Positions 33,073 to 46,965 of a stretch of DNA of 64,000 nucleotides are shown here, piece after piece. The stretch comes from Anoplolepis gracilipes (lineage: Eukaryota; Arthropoda; Insecta; Hymenoptera; Formicidae). The notes under the pieces were generated by a model, which saw only the letters and a program-made list of their open reading frames with translations, was not told where the DNA came from and did no database searches. The stretch is from positions 1,339,501 to 1,403,500 of the forward strand of contig NC_132973.1 in the NCBI RefSeq assembly GCF_047496725.1, given 5' to 3'. How positions within the stretch are numbered: the stretch's first letter is position 1; every line of letters starts with the position of its first letter. Made by a program: the position numbers and the translations under genes.

Positions 33073-35395
33073 CATTTATTTTATTCAATTATATATTATA
33101 TTCAACTTGACTGCTTTAGTTTGCAATAATTAAAATTTAATAATCATTCTTCGAACAAAAGGGAATTCCTGCGTATAGCCTGGACGGGGACAACATGCGC
33201 ACCGGTCTGAATCGTAATCTCGGCTTCAGCAAAGAGGATCGCGAGGAGAATGTCCGTCGCGTTGCCGAAGTCGCGAGACTCTTTGCGGATGCTGGCATCA
33301 TCACCCTCTGCAGCTTCGTATCGCCGTTCGCAGCGGATCGAAAAATGGCACGCGAAGTTCACAAAAACGCCGATCTGCCCTTCTTCGAGATATTCGTCGA
33401 GGCATCTCTCCAGGTATGCGAGTCCCGTGACGTTAAGGGACTTTATAAGAAGGCGCGCCAAGGTATCATTAAAGGTTTCACCGGCATCGATCAAAATTAT
33501 GATGTACCCATTACACCTGATCTCATTGTCAACACGGAGAACGTCACTGTTCAACAATCCACCGATTTCGTCATCGATTTTCTCCAGCGCAAACACGTTA
33601 TACCAAAGTTAGACGAGTCCAAGCAACCTTTTCAGGAATTATTCGTGAAAGAGGATAGATTAAAAAATATCCGGAAAGAAATAAAAATTCTTCCAGCCTT
33701 GGAAATCGGAGAGATAGACATGCAATGGGTACAAGTTCTCGCTGAAGGGTGGGCGGCGCCTTTAAAAGGATTTATGAGAGAAAACGAATATCTTCAAGTA
33801 AGTTCAAACCTGTCCTATTCTGTACAATAGCTCTATGTCTTATCAAGAGGCACCGTAGTATCTTTGTCAAGTTCAAAAACTCCGTGTGTATTTAAAATTA
33901 ACAAGTATTACGAAAGGTGAATACACGAATCAAATTATCATTTTTTCTTATACAGACGCAGCATTTCAACTGTCTGTATGAAAACGGGGTTCAAATCAAT
34001 CAATCAATCCCCATTGTTCTTGCCGTAAGCACCGCTGACAAGGAACGCTTCTTAGATGCGAGTGCGCTCGTTCTCAGATACCAAAGTAAGGATCTTGCAA
34101 TCTTACGCAATCCGGAATTTTATCACCATCGCAAGGAAGAACGTTGCTGTCGGCAATTCGGCACAAACGATCCTAGACATCCGTACGTCAGAATAATCCG
34201 GGAATCCGGCGACTGGTTGGTCGGCGGTGACTTGGAAGTGCTCGAAAGAATTAGATGGAACGATGGTCTAGATCATTATAGACTAACGCCTAACGAGATC
34301 AAAACCAGATGTCAGGAGATTGGCGCCGACGCGGTTTTTGCTTTCCAACTGCGAAATCCGATACACAACGGACATGCGTTGTTGATGCAGGTTGGTGGAC
34401 GCTGTTGATTCTTTCTGTACAAAATAACAAAGTTCTCTCCGTGCAAACGGAAATGTTCGCTTTTGCATAGATAATTTTGTTGCATCTCAGGACACTAGAA
34501 GATACCTTGTCGAAGAGCGTGGCTTCAAGAAACCAGTTCTCCTTTTACATCCTTTAGGCGGATGGACTAAAGACGATGATGTTCCTTTGCCGATTAGAAT
34601 ACAACAACATCAGGCTGTCCTCGAGGAAGGAATCTTGCATAAGGATACTATTCTCGCTATTTTCCCGAGTCCTATGTGTTATGCCGGTCCTACAGAAGTC
34701 AGTATATGTATATGAATATTTTTTTTTTCAATATTTTGTTAGAAAATATTTCTGTTACATATAATACCTCTGAAATATGTAAAACTTGTTAATATATTAA
34801 AAAAATGCTTTTTATATAATTTGCATTTTTTAGGTGCAATGGCATGCCAAAGCTCGTATGATCGCAGGAGCAAATTTTTACATCGTTGGCAGGGATCCCG
34901 CCGGCGTGCCACATCCTGATAAGTCCGTCACACCGGACGGTAATCTTTATGACGCTACTCATGGAGCGCGCGTCCTTTCAATGGCGCCAGGCTTGCAGAA
35001 TCTTGAAATTATCCCTTTTAGAGTAGCCGCTTACGACACAAAAACGAAAAAAATGTCTTTCTTCGAAACTGAACGACAACAAGACTTTATTTTTATTTCC
35101 GGCACCAAAATGCGCGGTATATATAAGTATCTTTTTTTCATTTCAATATGATTATCTATTAACTCAAATAATTTTTATATTATTTTCATTATCTCACATA
35201 ACTTTTTTTTCATACATACATAACTCCACAAAGTTTACAAAAATACTTATTGTTTCATGTTAGCTTTGGCCAAAAATGGTGAAGATCCTCCCGAAGGTTT
35301 CATGGCGCCGAAAGCATGGAAAATTATCACGAAATATTATCAAACACTGCACACACATGGAGACGAGAAGCAAATTAATAATTGACATTTTTGTA
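32552..35395 (+). CDS. Papss: Bifunctional PAPS synthetase (ATP sulfurylase / APS kinase)
   Basis: Makes 3'-phosphoadenosine-5'-phosphosulfate, the sulfate donor for sulfotransferases, in two steps (ATP sulfurylase then APS kinase). Seven coding exons: 32552-32602, 32731-32907, 33162-33797, 33956-34390, 34491-34697, 34834-35116 and 35274-35395. They encode about 636 residues, against 614-624 in vertebrates. The exon 4 start may be off by one base. The N-terminal APS kinase domain has the P-loop GLSGAGKTS (about residues 56-64) and the block YSLDGDNMRTGLNRNLGFS. The C-terminal sulfurylase domain has the nucleotide-binding QLRNPIHNGHALLMQ (HNGH near residue 425), HPLGGWTKDDDVP and GRDPAGVPHP. 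All expected catalytic motifs are present. The second methionine in exon 1 is an alternative start. The 3' end has AATAAA motifs near 35474 and 35487, and the gene converges on the NWD gene with about 320 bases between stop codons. Confidence 0.96.
33047..33072. repeat. TA microsatellite in PAPS synthetase intron 2
   Basis: A short TA run inside the intron between exons 2 and 3 of the PAPS synthetase gene. Confidence 0.85.
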
Positions 35396-35715
35396 AATGC
35401 TATAATATAACTGATACTTTTTGATATCGTATACATATAACATTATGTATAATATATATGAGAATTATATTTGAATAAATTTATAATAAATAAAATTAAA
35501 TTAAATTAATGAAGTATCAGATATATATTGATAAACGACTATGGAATTGCAAAGTGAGATAATATATATATATGAAACAATTTTTGTATTTTGTTGCTAG
35601 TCTATTATCTCTGGGGATATCTTTATTTATTGCATCGAATGACACGGAAGGACATTTTGTAGCTTAAATATATTCGACAATCAATCGCGAAAGTCGATAA
35701 AAAGTATTCTGCCAT

Positions 35716-38700
35716 TTAATCGGGTATATCTGCAACAGAATATCCTATTATTCTTAACTTAATCTTTATTTAAATCAGTTTTTTCGCTTGAGTAAAGTAA
35801 AAATGTTATATTCGTGCTTACCTTCTTCTTCGGAATCGGATATTCGGGTAGCCTGGAGCGAACTTTGTTTCGTTAATGTTCGGGCTAGGCCACGTGGTCT
35901 TGGCGGCGGCGATTGCTTGTTCCAAAGTGCCTCCAATTGATCAAAATGTTGAGATTGCGCTAAAGCGGCCTGTTCGGGACCTAAACCAGATTGAGAACCA
36001 GCTAAGCCTGCCTTGCTAATCTCTTCCATAGATGCGCTCACGCTAAAGCGACGTTTCTCGATATTCAAAACTCTGATATCTAAAAATAAAATGTCACAAA
36101 TTAAATTCGTAAATCTAAATAGATTTTTTTAGTTTAATTACACAATCCTCTTGAACAATGTATTAAAATTATATAAAAATGATTGATAACCTGACGTAAG
36201 ATGCCCATACTTTCGTTGCCAAGTATAAGTATCTAAAGACACCTCTTTCTTCAGCAATCTTCTAGCAGGTCGTTTCGGTCCCGGCGGTCTCAAATCCCGC
36301 GGTGCCACATACAGCGGCAGCTTGACATATTGCGCGGGAGTATTATGCAAACATAGAATAGGCATGCATTTATGTTCTAATAAATGCACTGCCATCCTGG
36401 AACAATCGGTAGATATTTCGACTCCCAAGACCGGTACGTGTAGCATGATGGAACTGAGCGAAGTGCCCTTCTTGGTATCCCAAACAATGAGGCTCTTGTC
36501 CTCGCTTCCGGAAACAGCTAGAGTGCCATCGCCAGAGAGGCGCACACAGGTCACGTAACCCAGGTGGCCCGTGAGAGTATGCAAGTCGGCCCCGGTGTTG
36601 ATGTCCCAAACGATCAAGTTGGCGTCCCTAGACCCGGATACCACTATAGACTTGTCAAGCACCGCGACTGCAACGCAAGTGACGTGATCGGTATGACCAA
36701 CAAACACCTGAGAAAGTTTACCGCCGACCAATTGCCACACTTTTAGGCTCATGTCGCGGGAGCCAGTGATCAGGTACTGAGAATCAGGCGTTACCACCAA
36801 ACATGTGATATCTTGCGAGTGCGACACCTGATGCTTTTCGTCGGGACCGGCACCCAGACTGAGTATGCGCATCTGATTATCACCAGATCCGCATACCGCG
36901 TATCTGAAATAACGAATTAATTGAGAGATCGTTAGTAAATATGATCAAAGTTCAAACAATGATATAGAAATGTAAAAAAATAAATCTAGATAAAAAAAGA
37001 GGTAAAGAATATATTAGCATAGAGAAGATAATGCGAATCTGCTCTTGTCTTACCTCATATCGGACGCAACGGTAAAACATCGTCCAGGTCCGCAAACAGA
37101 CTGGATCAGTGTACCACTATCTGCTGCCCATACCCTGATAACACCAGCTCGATCTGAACTGATGACTCTCCTGCCATCCAGCATAGCGGTGACAGCGGTC
37201 ACTGGCGCCTGATGCTTAAACGTAGCTACGACAAGCCCCAGTGTTAAACCCCATACACGTACCGTTTTATCTTCAGATCCTAAAGAATTTATACATATTT
37301 TATTTAATACAATTAAATTAACAGTAAAATTTTTTACAATAAAAGATATTATTATTTTATAAAAACATGTACCAGATGCGACAAAAAGTCCTGAAGCGGA
37401 AAATGCGATGCAAGTGATGCTAGCGATATGCCCTTCCAATGTTGACATCAATTCGTGTGTGTTTAGCTGCCATAAATTAACCAAAGAATCTACACCGCCA
37501 GTGACTGCCATTGCTCCATCTCTGGAAATATCCAAGCAGGATATCGGCGCGGTATGAGGTTGTAGAGAATCTTGTTTGCCAGGTTTCTGCGGTTTCGGCG
37601 GTGGTTCTTCACCGCGGAAGCTCCAATAAGTCACGCGACTTCCTCCGCCAGTTATCAGAAAGTCATCTTTCTCAGTTACCTGCGAGGAATAAAAATAGAA
37701 ATGCTACAGAGATTGAACAAAATAGAAAAATATATCGAAACTGACGACAAATGACAAAAAAGTGATGTATCGTGATTTCCCGTTTAATCACCTTAACTGA
37801 AGTGACGCTTGCGGATGGATTAGCGGGTAAGGTTCTAATCAACTTTCCACTATGCATATCGAACACGGATACTCTGCCCTCGGTACCGCCAGCGATAGCT
37901 CTTCTACAATCTTTCGCCAAGCACAGACTTTTAACTGGGCCTTGATGTCCTCTAAGCGTGTGAATATTTGTGCCTGTTGCCAACGACCTCAGATAAAGCT
38001 TCTGATCTTCACAAGCGGCTAAAAGGAAAACTGAATCTGCGGACACGTCTAACATGATCACCGGAGAAGGAAGAATAATGCTATTGAGAAGACTGAAGCT
38101 TTCCAAAGACCAAAGACACACAGTTCCGTCGACTGATCCTGAGACCAAGACTTCTCCCGCTGAATCAACGCGAATAGTAGTGACAGGACCACGATGATGA
38201 TCAACTTTCATTAAAACCTCGCCAGTGAGCAGACTAGTGGCGATAATTCTGGAATCTTCACCACCACTCACAATAACGGAGTTGTTGAGAGCCGTGGTTA
38301 AAGTGAGAACTGGTGCGATGTGCTCGCAAATTCGCCGTTTCATGATAAGATCCTTCATATCCCAGACAATAATGGAAGTATCTTCGGAGCCAGTTAGCAA
38401 ATACTGTGATTGATGAGTGACAGCTAAACATGAGATTGGGCTGGAATGTCCTGGAAGAAAAGAATAATTAATTAATATATATATTAATTAATTAATTATA
38501 ATATATAAATATATTAATATGATAGAGACATTTTTGAAATAACTCGAAAAAAAAATAATATTGCATAATCCGTCAATTTATATTAAGTGACATTTCGGTC
38601 ATTACCCTTGAACGTATGAACGAGCTGACTCGACATCACGTGCCATAATTGAGCATCTCCTTGCGGTGGCACAACGATGACGTGTTGACCAGATGGTGCC

Positions 38701-40944
38701 GCCTCGATTAACTTGACCCCTTGAGGACACGTAATTGCTCGGATCTGCAGTGGTAGAGGTGGTTGCAGCCATCCGTTCAAGGGTACGAGTAAGGGAGCGG
38801 TGTAACCATCGCACCAAGCCATAGCTGCCATAACCATTCTACTAACCTTGAAGAGGTAGAACTTTCTATTTACTGATTGATAACATCTTTTATTGTTAGA
38901 AGATAAGATAATAAAAAAACTCACGAGGTCACCGCCATCTTCGGCGACGGGCCTTAACCAACAGATAAGTTGAGCGCCGAGCTGAAGCGGATCCCTGGTA
39001 AGGACATCACTGGATTTCCTCACAGCATAATATACAAGTTCCAAATCACGTTCGAGGAGATACCGCCTGGCGTGTTCAAGGACACATCGGAGATAGCTTA
39101 CGGAAATCATTTGAACAGCTGCAAGAAGAAAATCGAATGCGCAGACGGCGAGTTTCTTCAGCTTATCCACATCGGAAGCGCGTAGAAGATGCAGCCATGT
39201 TTCTTCAACATGTCGAAGCGTATATGTAACATCCTGCGTTTGCGGTGCGCTTTGAAACGGGGTTTCCTTGACGGGTGAGGCTTGATTTTTCAGCGACTTG
39301 TCGGAGTTATCGTCGGCGTCCTCGGAGAAGAAGAGACTGGCCAGCTCCGCATGATAACCACGAGAAACATCTTGATTCAAAAGATATTTTCTGAGAGCGA
39401 CTTCGCGAAATTGACCGCGCCAGGAAAACATCAATCGTCCGCTCATCACTCGTACCTAGAATAATATTTTATAAAACAAAAATGTATGAGAGACAATATG
39501 AAAATGTAAATAATAAAAAGAAATTAAAGGCGATTATCTGTCAATCTATTTCGAGATTAATCTACCATTGTTACAGGATTGATCGTGAATCGCTTACTTT
39601 GAGCCACGGCGCAAATGTTCTTCTGACCAAACACCAAGTCGCGAAGTTGAATTGACCCTCCTCCAGGATCAAAGGTCCTTCTCCTCCTGTAGGCATAATC
39701 AATTCGAGTATTTCTGTCTCCGACAGACCGTATTCAGTGCAAGCGAGAATCGAAGCAATCCGATTCGCAGCGTCGAGTCCAACAAGCTCCTCCAAGTGTT
39801 CCAGAGCTGCATCGACGCGTGGCGTTGCGCATACACGCCCAGATAAATCGATGAGAATATCAGGGCTACGTAGACGATCCTTCTGAAGCGGCGTGAGACG
39901 CATTCCCTCGGGCGGAAGTGCGGAAGTGGCGACGAAATGGACGCCCGCAGGAAGAGCAAGCGGTAACCAGGACAATGCGGCGACGATATCGCACTCGAGC
40001 GGATGGAAGCGATGAAGGTCATCGAGAAGAATGATTAATTGCTCCGGAGGTGGACGCTCCTCTATGCGACGCATGATGAGACTGAACCAATTGTTGAGGT
40101 AGAGCGGATCAAAGGAAGCATCGCGCGGAAGATTACCGTCGTTGTCACCAGAAACAAAACTAACATGTTGGCAAAGAATGCGGAGAAGTTCCAGACTGTA
40201 GGCAGATCGAGGTGTTGCGGTGCACAGTCGGACGATACGGAGCGTCGGCGTCGAGAGCCAGTTAGGCGAGTTGTGGTAGACATGTGCGAGAATGGAGGAC
40301 TTGCCAGAGGATTTGGGTCCATAAATTAGGATAGGCCTGTGCTTACTTTTCTTGCCTAGGGATGTACATACGAGTATATAAACAACATACAGTATCGTTT
40401 TTATATTCTTTTATGTAATAATATTATTATCTTGCAAAAGTAAAGTTACCTAAACAGATACGTTCTTTCACTCGTTGCACAGCTTCGTCATTCTTGTCAG
40501 CCAACGGTAATTCTCGAAGAAGAGCGAAATGTGCCATACTCTCGGCGTAGACTTCCTGAACCATCTTTTTGCGACTTTTTATTTCCGGATCAGCCTCTAC
40601 GGATGCGTTCACCAGTTGCTGTAGCCTGTCCAGTATTAGTTCTCGAAGCTTTCCAAGGTACTCGTCGTGAACATCATAGTCGGCATCGATATTGCCATTA
40701 CGATATTCCACGTGTAGCTGCAGGACGTTATCCTGGGGCAGGATGGTTCGAACGCGGTCTTTGAGCTTCTCGGCAGCTGATGTACATTTTGGCGCGTTAT
40801 TGCCCGTCCATTCGCGAATCACAGCCATTATTCCCGAGCCCTCCTGGTCTAGACCTGATAGCAATGCTCCAATGATTATCAGTCAGTGAATCATTAGTGT
40901 TCCTATATATAAAATGTGTGTGTATGTGTGTGTGTTTTGTAATG

Positions 40945-40982
<38 letters not shown>

Positions 40983-43900
40983 GTATAGCAACGTGGGAGA
41001 CCTTTCAAATTCGTTTTAAACGCTCGTATTCTATTCATATGCGTCAAACATCCAAAAATAAATAATTTTTATACGGTCAGAATTTTGATCGCTAACTATC
41101 AATTAATCGTAACACGGGATTGAAACATTCAGAGAATAAATCTCCTTTTAACCAACGAGATGACTAAAAATAGTTCGTTTCGAGCAGCAATTAAATTTCC
41201 TAACTGGAAAAAAAACGAATTAACGCGACGTTTAACGAAGTACAAAATGGCTCAATTTTCAGCTTTCGCATATAAAAGCCTCTTGTGATGACGTACAATG
41301 CAGAATAATCGTCGCCCATTTGACGGAGAGTAATTTAAGGGGCGCACTTTATGCTTGACCCAAAAGATGAGCATATCTCCTATTTTTAGAGAAGAAAGCT
41401 CGGCAGAATCTGCCATTATAACAGATGGAAGCAATCCTGAAATATGTCATGCCACACCATCGTGTCACCGTATGAGAGTCGATCAAATATTGACAGCGGG
41501 AGCAGTGACGGTAACCCAATCCGTTGCGTTATTTATATATCGATCTTACGAAGATAGAAGACGTGCATGTAACACACGTCGGAGTAGAAATCACTCCTAC
41601 GGAACCTCCGCGCGTGTCTATTCTTATATTTTAGAGATATAATAAATATCTTAAACTGTTACTCACTTAGGCCGTGTTCCAGCTGTCGCTCCACCGTACT
41701 CTTCAAGATATATCTCAACTCTTGATTGTCCGGTTGTTCCACGATCGCACATTCCGCGGCGGTCCTTAGCGCCTCTCGTATGCTCGCTTCTTGATCCTGC
41801 TGCCATTCTCGCTGAGCGGTTTGCACGCTGTTCACACGCAACTTATAATGGCTTGAAAAAGTAGTTGAGAGATGGAAAAAAGGGAAGGACAATTCTAAAC
41901 ATCAAGTGTTACCTATTAGCATTTAAAACATAAGAGTTTCCATTGTGCTCGTAATGATCTTTAAGAATAGCGCAGTGTGCGAGAAGCGTTTGAAAGGTGG
42001 CCTCTTTCAATTCCGTTGGTATCCACCCTACGGTATAATTTGTTCCCGTCAACAGCTGAAAGGATAACAAATAGACAAACGAGTTATTCCTCTGCATTTC
42101 AAGCATATGTAAGGAAAACAAATTGCAAGAAGGATAATGAGGTACTATAGATGCGAAATAAAATGAAAGAAAAAGAAAGGATTATTCGAGAATGTGTGAG
42201 ATATAATAAATATTTTGTATAACACAATAGTAATTGCAATATAATCGGAGAGTTCCATTAGGATATTTGGGAAAGGATATGCGCACACAATTTCTAATTC
42301 TACGCGGTAATGAAAAATAAATGTGACGGTGTGCCGATCGATAACGACACCAAATGTTTCTTACCAGGAGGAAACATCCCCGGGAATGTCGATGGGACGC
42401 ATTTATCTCATCCAAGAAGAATTCCGCCAGACGTGGATTGATATCCGGGTTATTACCGGTTCCGTATTGCATGTCCACCAGAAGCACCTGCGCAAGGCGA
42501 GCGTTTTCGCAAACAGTCAATGTACACACGATCGTTAAAATAAATGAAATTCGCTTACTGACCTCGATTCCCATATCATCGTAAATTGATTGCAGTTCCG
42601 GACCGATCACCTCCAGTAGCTGTTTGCGTTCTTCCGTAAAGTCTGTAGCCGGCAGAGATGTCGAATGAATTTAATTTCACGTTATTGAGAAGCTTTTTCT
42701 ACCGAAAAGACTTCATATATCGGTTTAACATTTTACGCATTTATGTGACAACGTTATTGCAACATTATTGAAACACTGAATCTTATTCAATATGATGATA
42801 TTTATCTAATACAGAGTGTCTATTCCCGAAAAAGAAAATAAAAAGAAATCTATAATACTCTCAAGGATTTTTTTCTATCTATAAAAATCAAGATATTCTC
42901 ATTAAATTTTATTGGAAATTTTAGAAAAAAGAACTCGAGCAATTTAAAAAAAAAATTCTCTCTTTGATAATTTTTCAGCGGTTAGCAATCTGCTGATAAG
43001 TCAAGTTACAAAGAATTATGTTTAAAATATATTATAAATATGTATATATAGGAAAAATAATTAAGTTTCAAGTATTAAATTTGCAAGTTTACTGAATAAC
43101 TTAGGTACGACAACATTTCTTATTTGTATAACGTCATTACCATTTTTATCACTTAAAATTACAACGAGAATATGTACTGCATATTGTTAAGATATTGAAT
43201 ATATAAATAAGTACATACATATCTTTATTTATAAATTCAATATCTAACAAAATGCATAACATATTTCTTGTTGTAATTTTTAGTGATAAAAAATGGTAAT
43301 AATATTATACAAATTAAAAAAATGTTATCTTTTCAGTTTTTTGTTACCACTTTTTATCACTAAAAATTACATCAAGAAATATATACTACATTTTATTAAG
43401 ATGTTGAATGTAAATAAAGATATGTATACAATACTTATTTATATATTCATTCTTAACTAATGTAGTACATATTTTTTATTGTAATTTTTAATGATAAAAA
43501 TGGTAACGATGTTACACAAATAAGAAATGTTATCTTATTTAAATTATTTAGTTTTTTATTACAATAATAAATATGTGCATTTGTTAAGATATTAAATATG
43601 TAAATAAAAATGTGTATACAATATTTCCTTATATATTCAATCTTAACAAAATGCATTAGGTACACATTTCTTGTTGTAATTTTTAATGATAAAAATTGGC
43701 AATATATTATACAAATGAAAAATGTTATCTTATCTAGCAATAAGCTATTCAGTTTTTTATGTACTGAATACAGTACATTTGCAAATGTAATGCTTGAAAC
43801 TTCAATGACTTCTCCTTCGTATAAATAAAAACGCATACAATAAAGAAACTTTTTTAAGAGAAAATTTACATAAAAAAAATCTTTAAATATTCTCTTTACC

Positions 43901-44136
43901 TTTAAATTTTGAACAATAGTATCTGGAAGATCAGAAACTTTTTTTTAAAGATTTAAATAGACACTCTGTAATAATGAATTCGTACATGAGCATAATTCGT
44001 AAAAATTTCAAAATTTTTGAAATTTACCATCTCTTTCAGCTGCGATGAATATCTTGATAAGCCTCGGTGATGGTAGATGCGCGGGGGGTAAACCGCCTTT
44101 GATAACCCCCGCGATCAACTCCACTTCGAGATTCAT
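35716..44136 (-). CDS. NACHT and WD40 repeat protein (NWD1/NWD2 type)
   Basis: Large P-loop NTPase (STAND class) with a WD40 propeller. In vertebrates NWD proteins are linked to signalling and chaperone complexes. Fifteen coding exons, minus strand: 44028-44136, 42563-42642, 42365-42487, 41913-42055, 41667-41851, 40450-40854, 39598-40355, 38925-39455, 38606-38846, 37792-38450, 37373-37679, 37054-37279, 36191-36903, 35822-36079 and 35716-35729. They total 4752 nt and 1583 residues, with every junction in phase. The N-terminal region (IKIFIAAERDGDFTEERKQL, then GIEVLLVDMQYG) matches the family domain before NACHT. The Walker A motif is GPKSSGKSS near residue 361 and the Walker B-like segment is LIILLDDLHR. 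From about residue 850 at least ten WD40 blades can be read (YLLTGSEDTSIIVWDM, LFVASGSEDKTVRVWG, YLITGSRDMSLKVWQL, LAVSGSEDKSLIVWDT). The last exon encodes only IPD and a stop after one split codon. Confidence 0.93.
40949..40979. repeat. TA microsatellite in NWD intron 5
   Basis: About 15 TA units following a TG-rich stretch, within the intron between exons 5 and 6 of the NWD gene. Confidence 0.9.
42812..43968. mobile_element. 1.16-kb terminal-inverted-repeat element in NWD intron 1
   Basis: It begins CAGAGTGTCTATT and ends with the exact reverse complement, AATAGACACTCTG. TAATA occurs directly before the first base and directly after the last, which fits a target-site duplication of up to 5 bp (or just TA). 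The interior has no coding frame of note. Its middle (about 43137-43705) is an alternating set of inverted units. A non-autonomous DNA transposon is the simplest reading. It fills most of the first intron of the NWD gene. Confidence 0.75.
43137..43705. repeat. Six alternating inverted repeat units inside the element
   Basis: About 60-75 bases each. Units carry a motif like TTACCATTTTTATCACT, then AAAATTAC, then TTAAGATATTGAATAT, or its reverse complement. They occur near 43137, 43237(-), 43345, 43445(-), 43560 and 43634(-), so the array reads as three palindromes in a row. Copies differ at many positions, so the array is old or evolved by repeated nested duplication. Confidence 0.65.
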
Positions 44137-46948
44137 TGTTTATGAGAGTTTTGCGATTCGAATTAGATAATCATTGTTTACGCATCTTTATACGCGGCTC
44201 CATTTCATAGAGCCTGAGTATATATATCTTTATCTTCAATTCGTACTACGCTACGTTATATCGTTCGATTGCTAAAGCTCTGCCGATCGTTTTATCATTC
44301 GAGACTTTGATATCTTAAAGATTTCTATACGTGTATGTGTGTATATTGTGTACTCTACTGTGTATCTTTTTTTTAAATATTTAATTCTTTATATTCTTAA
44401 ATCCACATAAATTCGTATTTTTCTTTCATACGGACGTTTGGATTAATTAAGCTTATCCGATTCTTTTATCGTCGGATATTTGGACGTGGGGTATAGCTCG
44501 AGTACTTAGATCTATATATGTATACGGAATTCTTATCACACTGTTAAATTCTTAAATTCTTCAGAACATTGAATCTTCCAATGCGAAGTGTCTCTATATA
44601 TCTCGAGCATAAATCTTTGAGATTTCTGCGTTTTCTGATTTTCTAACAACTGATTAGTTTTCATATGTGCAAGGTACTCATGTATCGATATATGTACTTG
44701 TGATCGATCCGGCGATCAATAATTAAACAACATACAATAGTCGATGCTCAACAAATAATAGAGATTGTGATTTTCGATCTATAGCTTGTTTATATATTTG
44801 TATATATATATATATATGTATATATATATGTTTTTTTCACATATATATTTTATATATTTTATATTAATTCGGCAACTAGTTGAATCAGCTACGAGATTGT
44901 CTTCGCTTGCGAATGCAATGAGCGTTACATTAATCCGTTAATATACGACTAGGTGACACTCTCGATTGCCCTCGCGATACCATCTTATCGATCGCTAAAT
45001 AATGTAAGATCGATGACTTGCGAAAGCGATCTGATCGCCTTCCGTTATGTTAGTTTGTACTTATCCCAAGCGTGCTCATTGGTCATTGCCCAATTAATTA
45101 ACGGGCCAAGGTATATGACGGGCTTTAGGAAGAATATCAACCGCCCTGGTGTGCGGCATCCTTTACGTTCCCATTTTCAGGGTGAAGACCTTCTGTAACA
45201 CGAAAGCAAAGCTAGAGAAGGCGAGATCCCGATTTGGAATTCAATTGAAATTTCCCTCGCGCGGATTACAATGCTCTCTATAATATCGGACGCAAGATAT
45301 GTTTCTACGCCCGCGCCCCAAAGATAAATCGATCGAGCCTTTCTTTTGACAAATTCGGGGCCTGCGTGTCGCATTTTACGCACAAGGATGTGCGAGTATT
45401 TTAAGAGGTTTGCGCCATGTGTATCGATCTTTTCGACCGACAACGACATGGCACGGTCATACATATTTCGTGCTGATACAGAGCGCGACATTCGACAGTA
45501 CATAATATCTATGTACATCAATAATCTGAAATTTACATTTCAACGTATTATGTACCTGTCAAATGCACGCGTCACTGTGTTTCGCGTCATATTCCTGTCG
45601 GAGCTGAGTGTGAACTTTTGACCCGCTCCAACACGTGGCTGAACTGTCACGACCATTATTATTTTCGCGAGCTCGAAGTTTCAAGCTGGCGAAATCCGTT
45701 GAAACTAAGTTTTTGAGATATTATTAATTTTCATCACGAATAGAATTCAGCCGCGTGAAATAAAATCGAGATAATAGTCGACGCGGCTGGAATTAAATGG
45801 AAAACGAAATTGTCAAGTTTCATCGAATTGAATAAACCCAGCATCATTTCGAAGTTAGAATACATAACCAGGCGGCCGAGATTAATAATAATTAATATAA
45901 ATAAATATAATGGTAAAGACCAGTAATTATCACAAACGTATTCTTAACTTCCATTTTATATTTAAAATAAAAAAAAAAATCTTGTACGACGTATTCGCGA
46001 ATTTATAAGAATTTCGGCGATATGTAGGTATTTATGTGTACATTTTCTCGTTATGCGGTTTTCATGCGGATCTCAGGATACGTGTTGCATCGAGAAAGTG
46101 AGCAACGCGCGCGAACATGTACAAATATTTGCTATCCCGTGCATACACTCGGCTAGAACGGACATGGCAAACAAAAAAAAAAAAAAAAAGAGAGAGAGAG
46201 AAACGCTTTACATCGCCAAGTGTCGAGTACAATTATCGCTTCGTTGCGACGCGGTTAGATTAACCGTGCGAAGAGAATCGGCGACGAGAAATTCGCGGTA
46301 GGAGACAGGATGGCAAGAACTTGAAAAAAATTTCAATATTCTTAAAGTAGGATATACTAATAGAGCGAAAAAAGGCCGCGCGTAGATTGTTATCGCGTTA
46401 TTATATACGGAAAAAAAAAAACGTAGGAAATATACCCGCGACACGCGAAAAGCGACGATAAGAAGATAAAAATAGAGGAATACCATCTCGTAGAGAATTG
46501 TTACTAAACATAGTTCCACCCGGAGCTGACCAATTAACCTTCCGCCAACGTACGACCCCATCTCGACCACGTATTTGTTTACAAAGTTATAATCTGATAC
46601 CTACTTGAACCGTGCTATAATTTTTTTTTTTTTTTTTTTTTACCAAATGCCATCGAGATTTATAATTAATTTTTTAGAGGGGTCGAATTATCTAACTCGT
46701 AATATACAGTTGAGTCGATAAGTCATTTAATGCGAAAAGATGGATATAAAAAAATAAAAGAGTAATTTGAAGCACCCCATAATTCGCAAACGCATTTTCG
46801 TGTCTTTTTATTTTTTTTTTTTTTTATATATTAAACAATCTCCGCGCGCGTATTACGTATAATAATTATACCATCGCCACCATGTTTCGCTGAATTAATT
46901 CGACGTTAGTCGCGAGATAACAAAGGAGAGGATATTCCAGTCAAATCG

Positions 46949-46965
46949 GGGGGGGGGGAGGGGGG
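46949..46965 (+). other. G-rich run
   Basis: Nine or more consecutive G bases, one A, then six G bases, standing out in AT-rich DNA. It could form a G-quadruplex on this strand. No linked gene is apparent other than the NWD promoter about 450 bases to the right. Confidence 0.7.

Noticed and set aside
38583..39449. Single 288-codon frame spanning NWD exons 8 and 9
   Set aside because: It includes the 78-base in-frame intron; family alignment favours removing it, so it was split into two exons and noted as possible retention.
43137..43705. Possible CRISPR array
   Set aside because: Repeats alternate in orientation, differ in sequence and lack uniform spacers; this is a palindromic element in an animal intron.
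45177..45621. Open frames of 91-114 codons
   Set aside because: No splice partners, domain signature or hydrophobic pattern; likely chance in a higher-GC patch.
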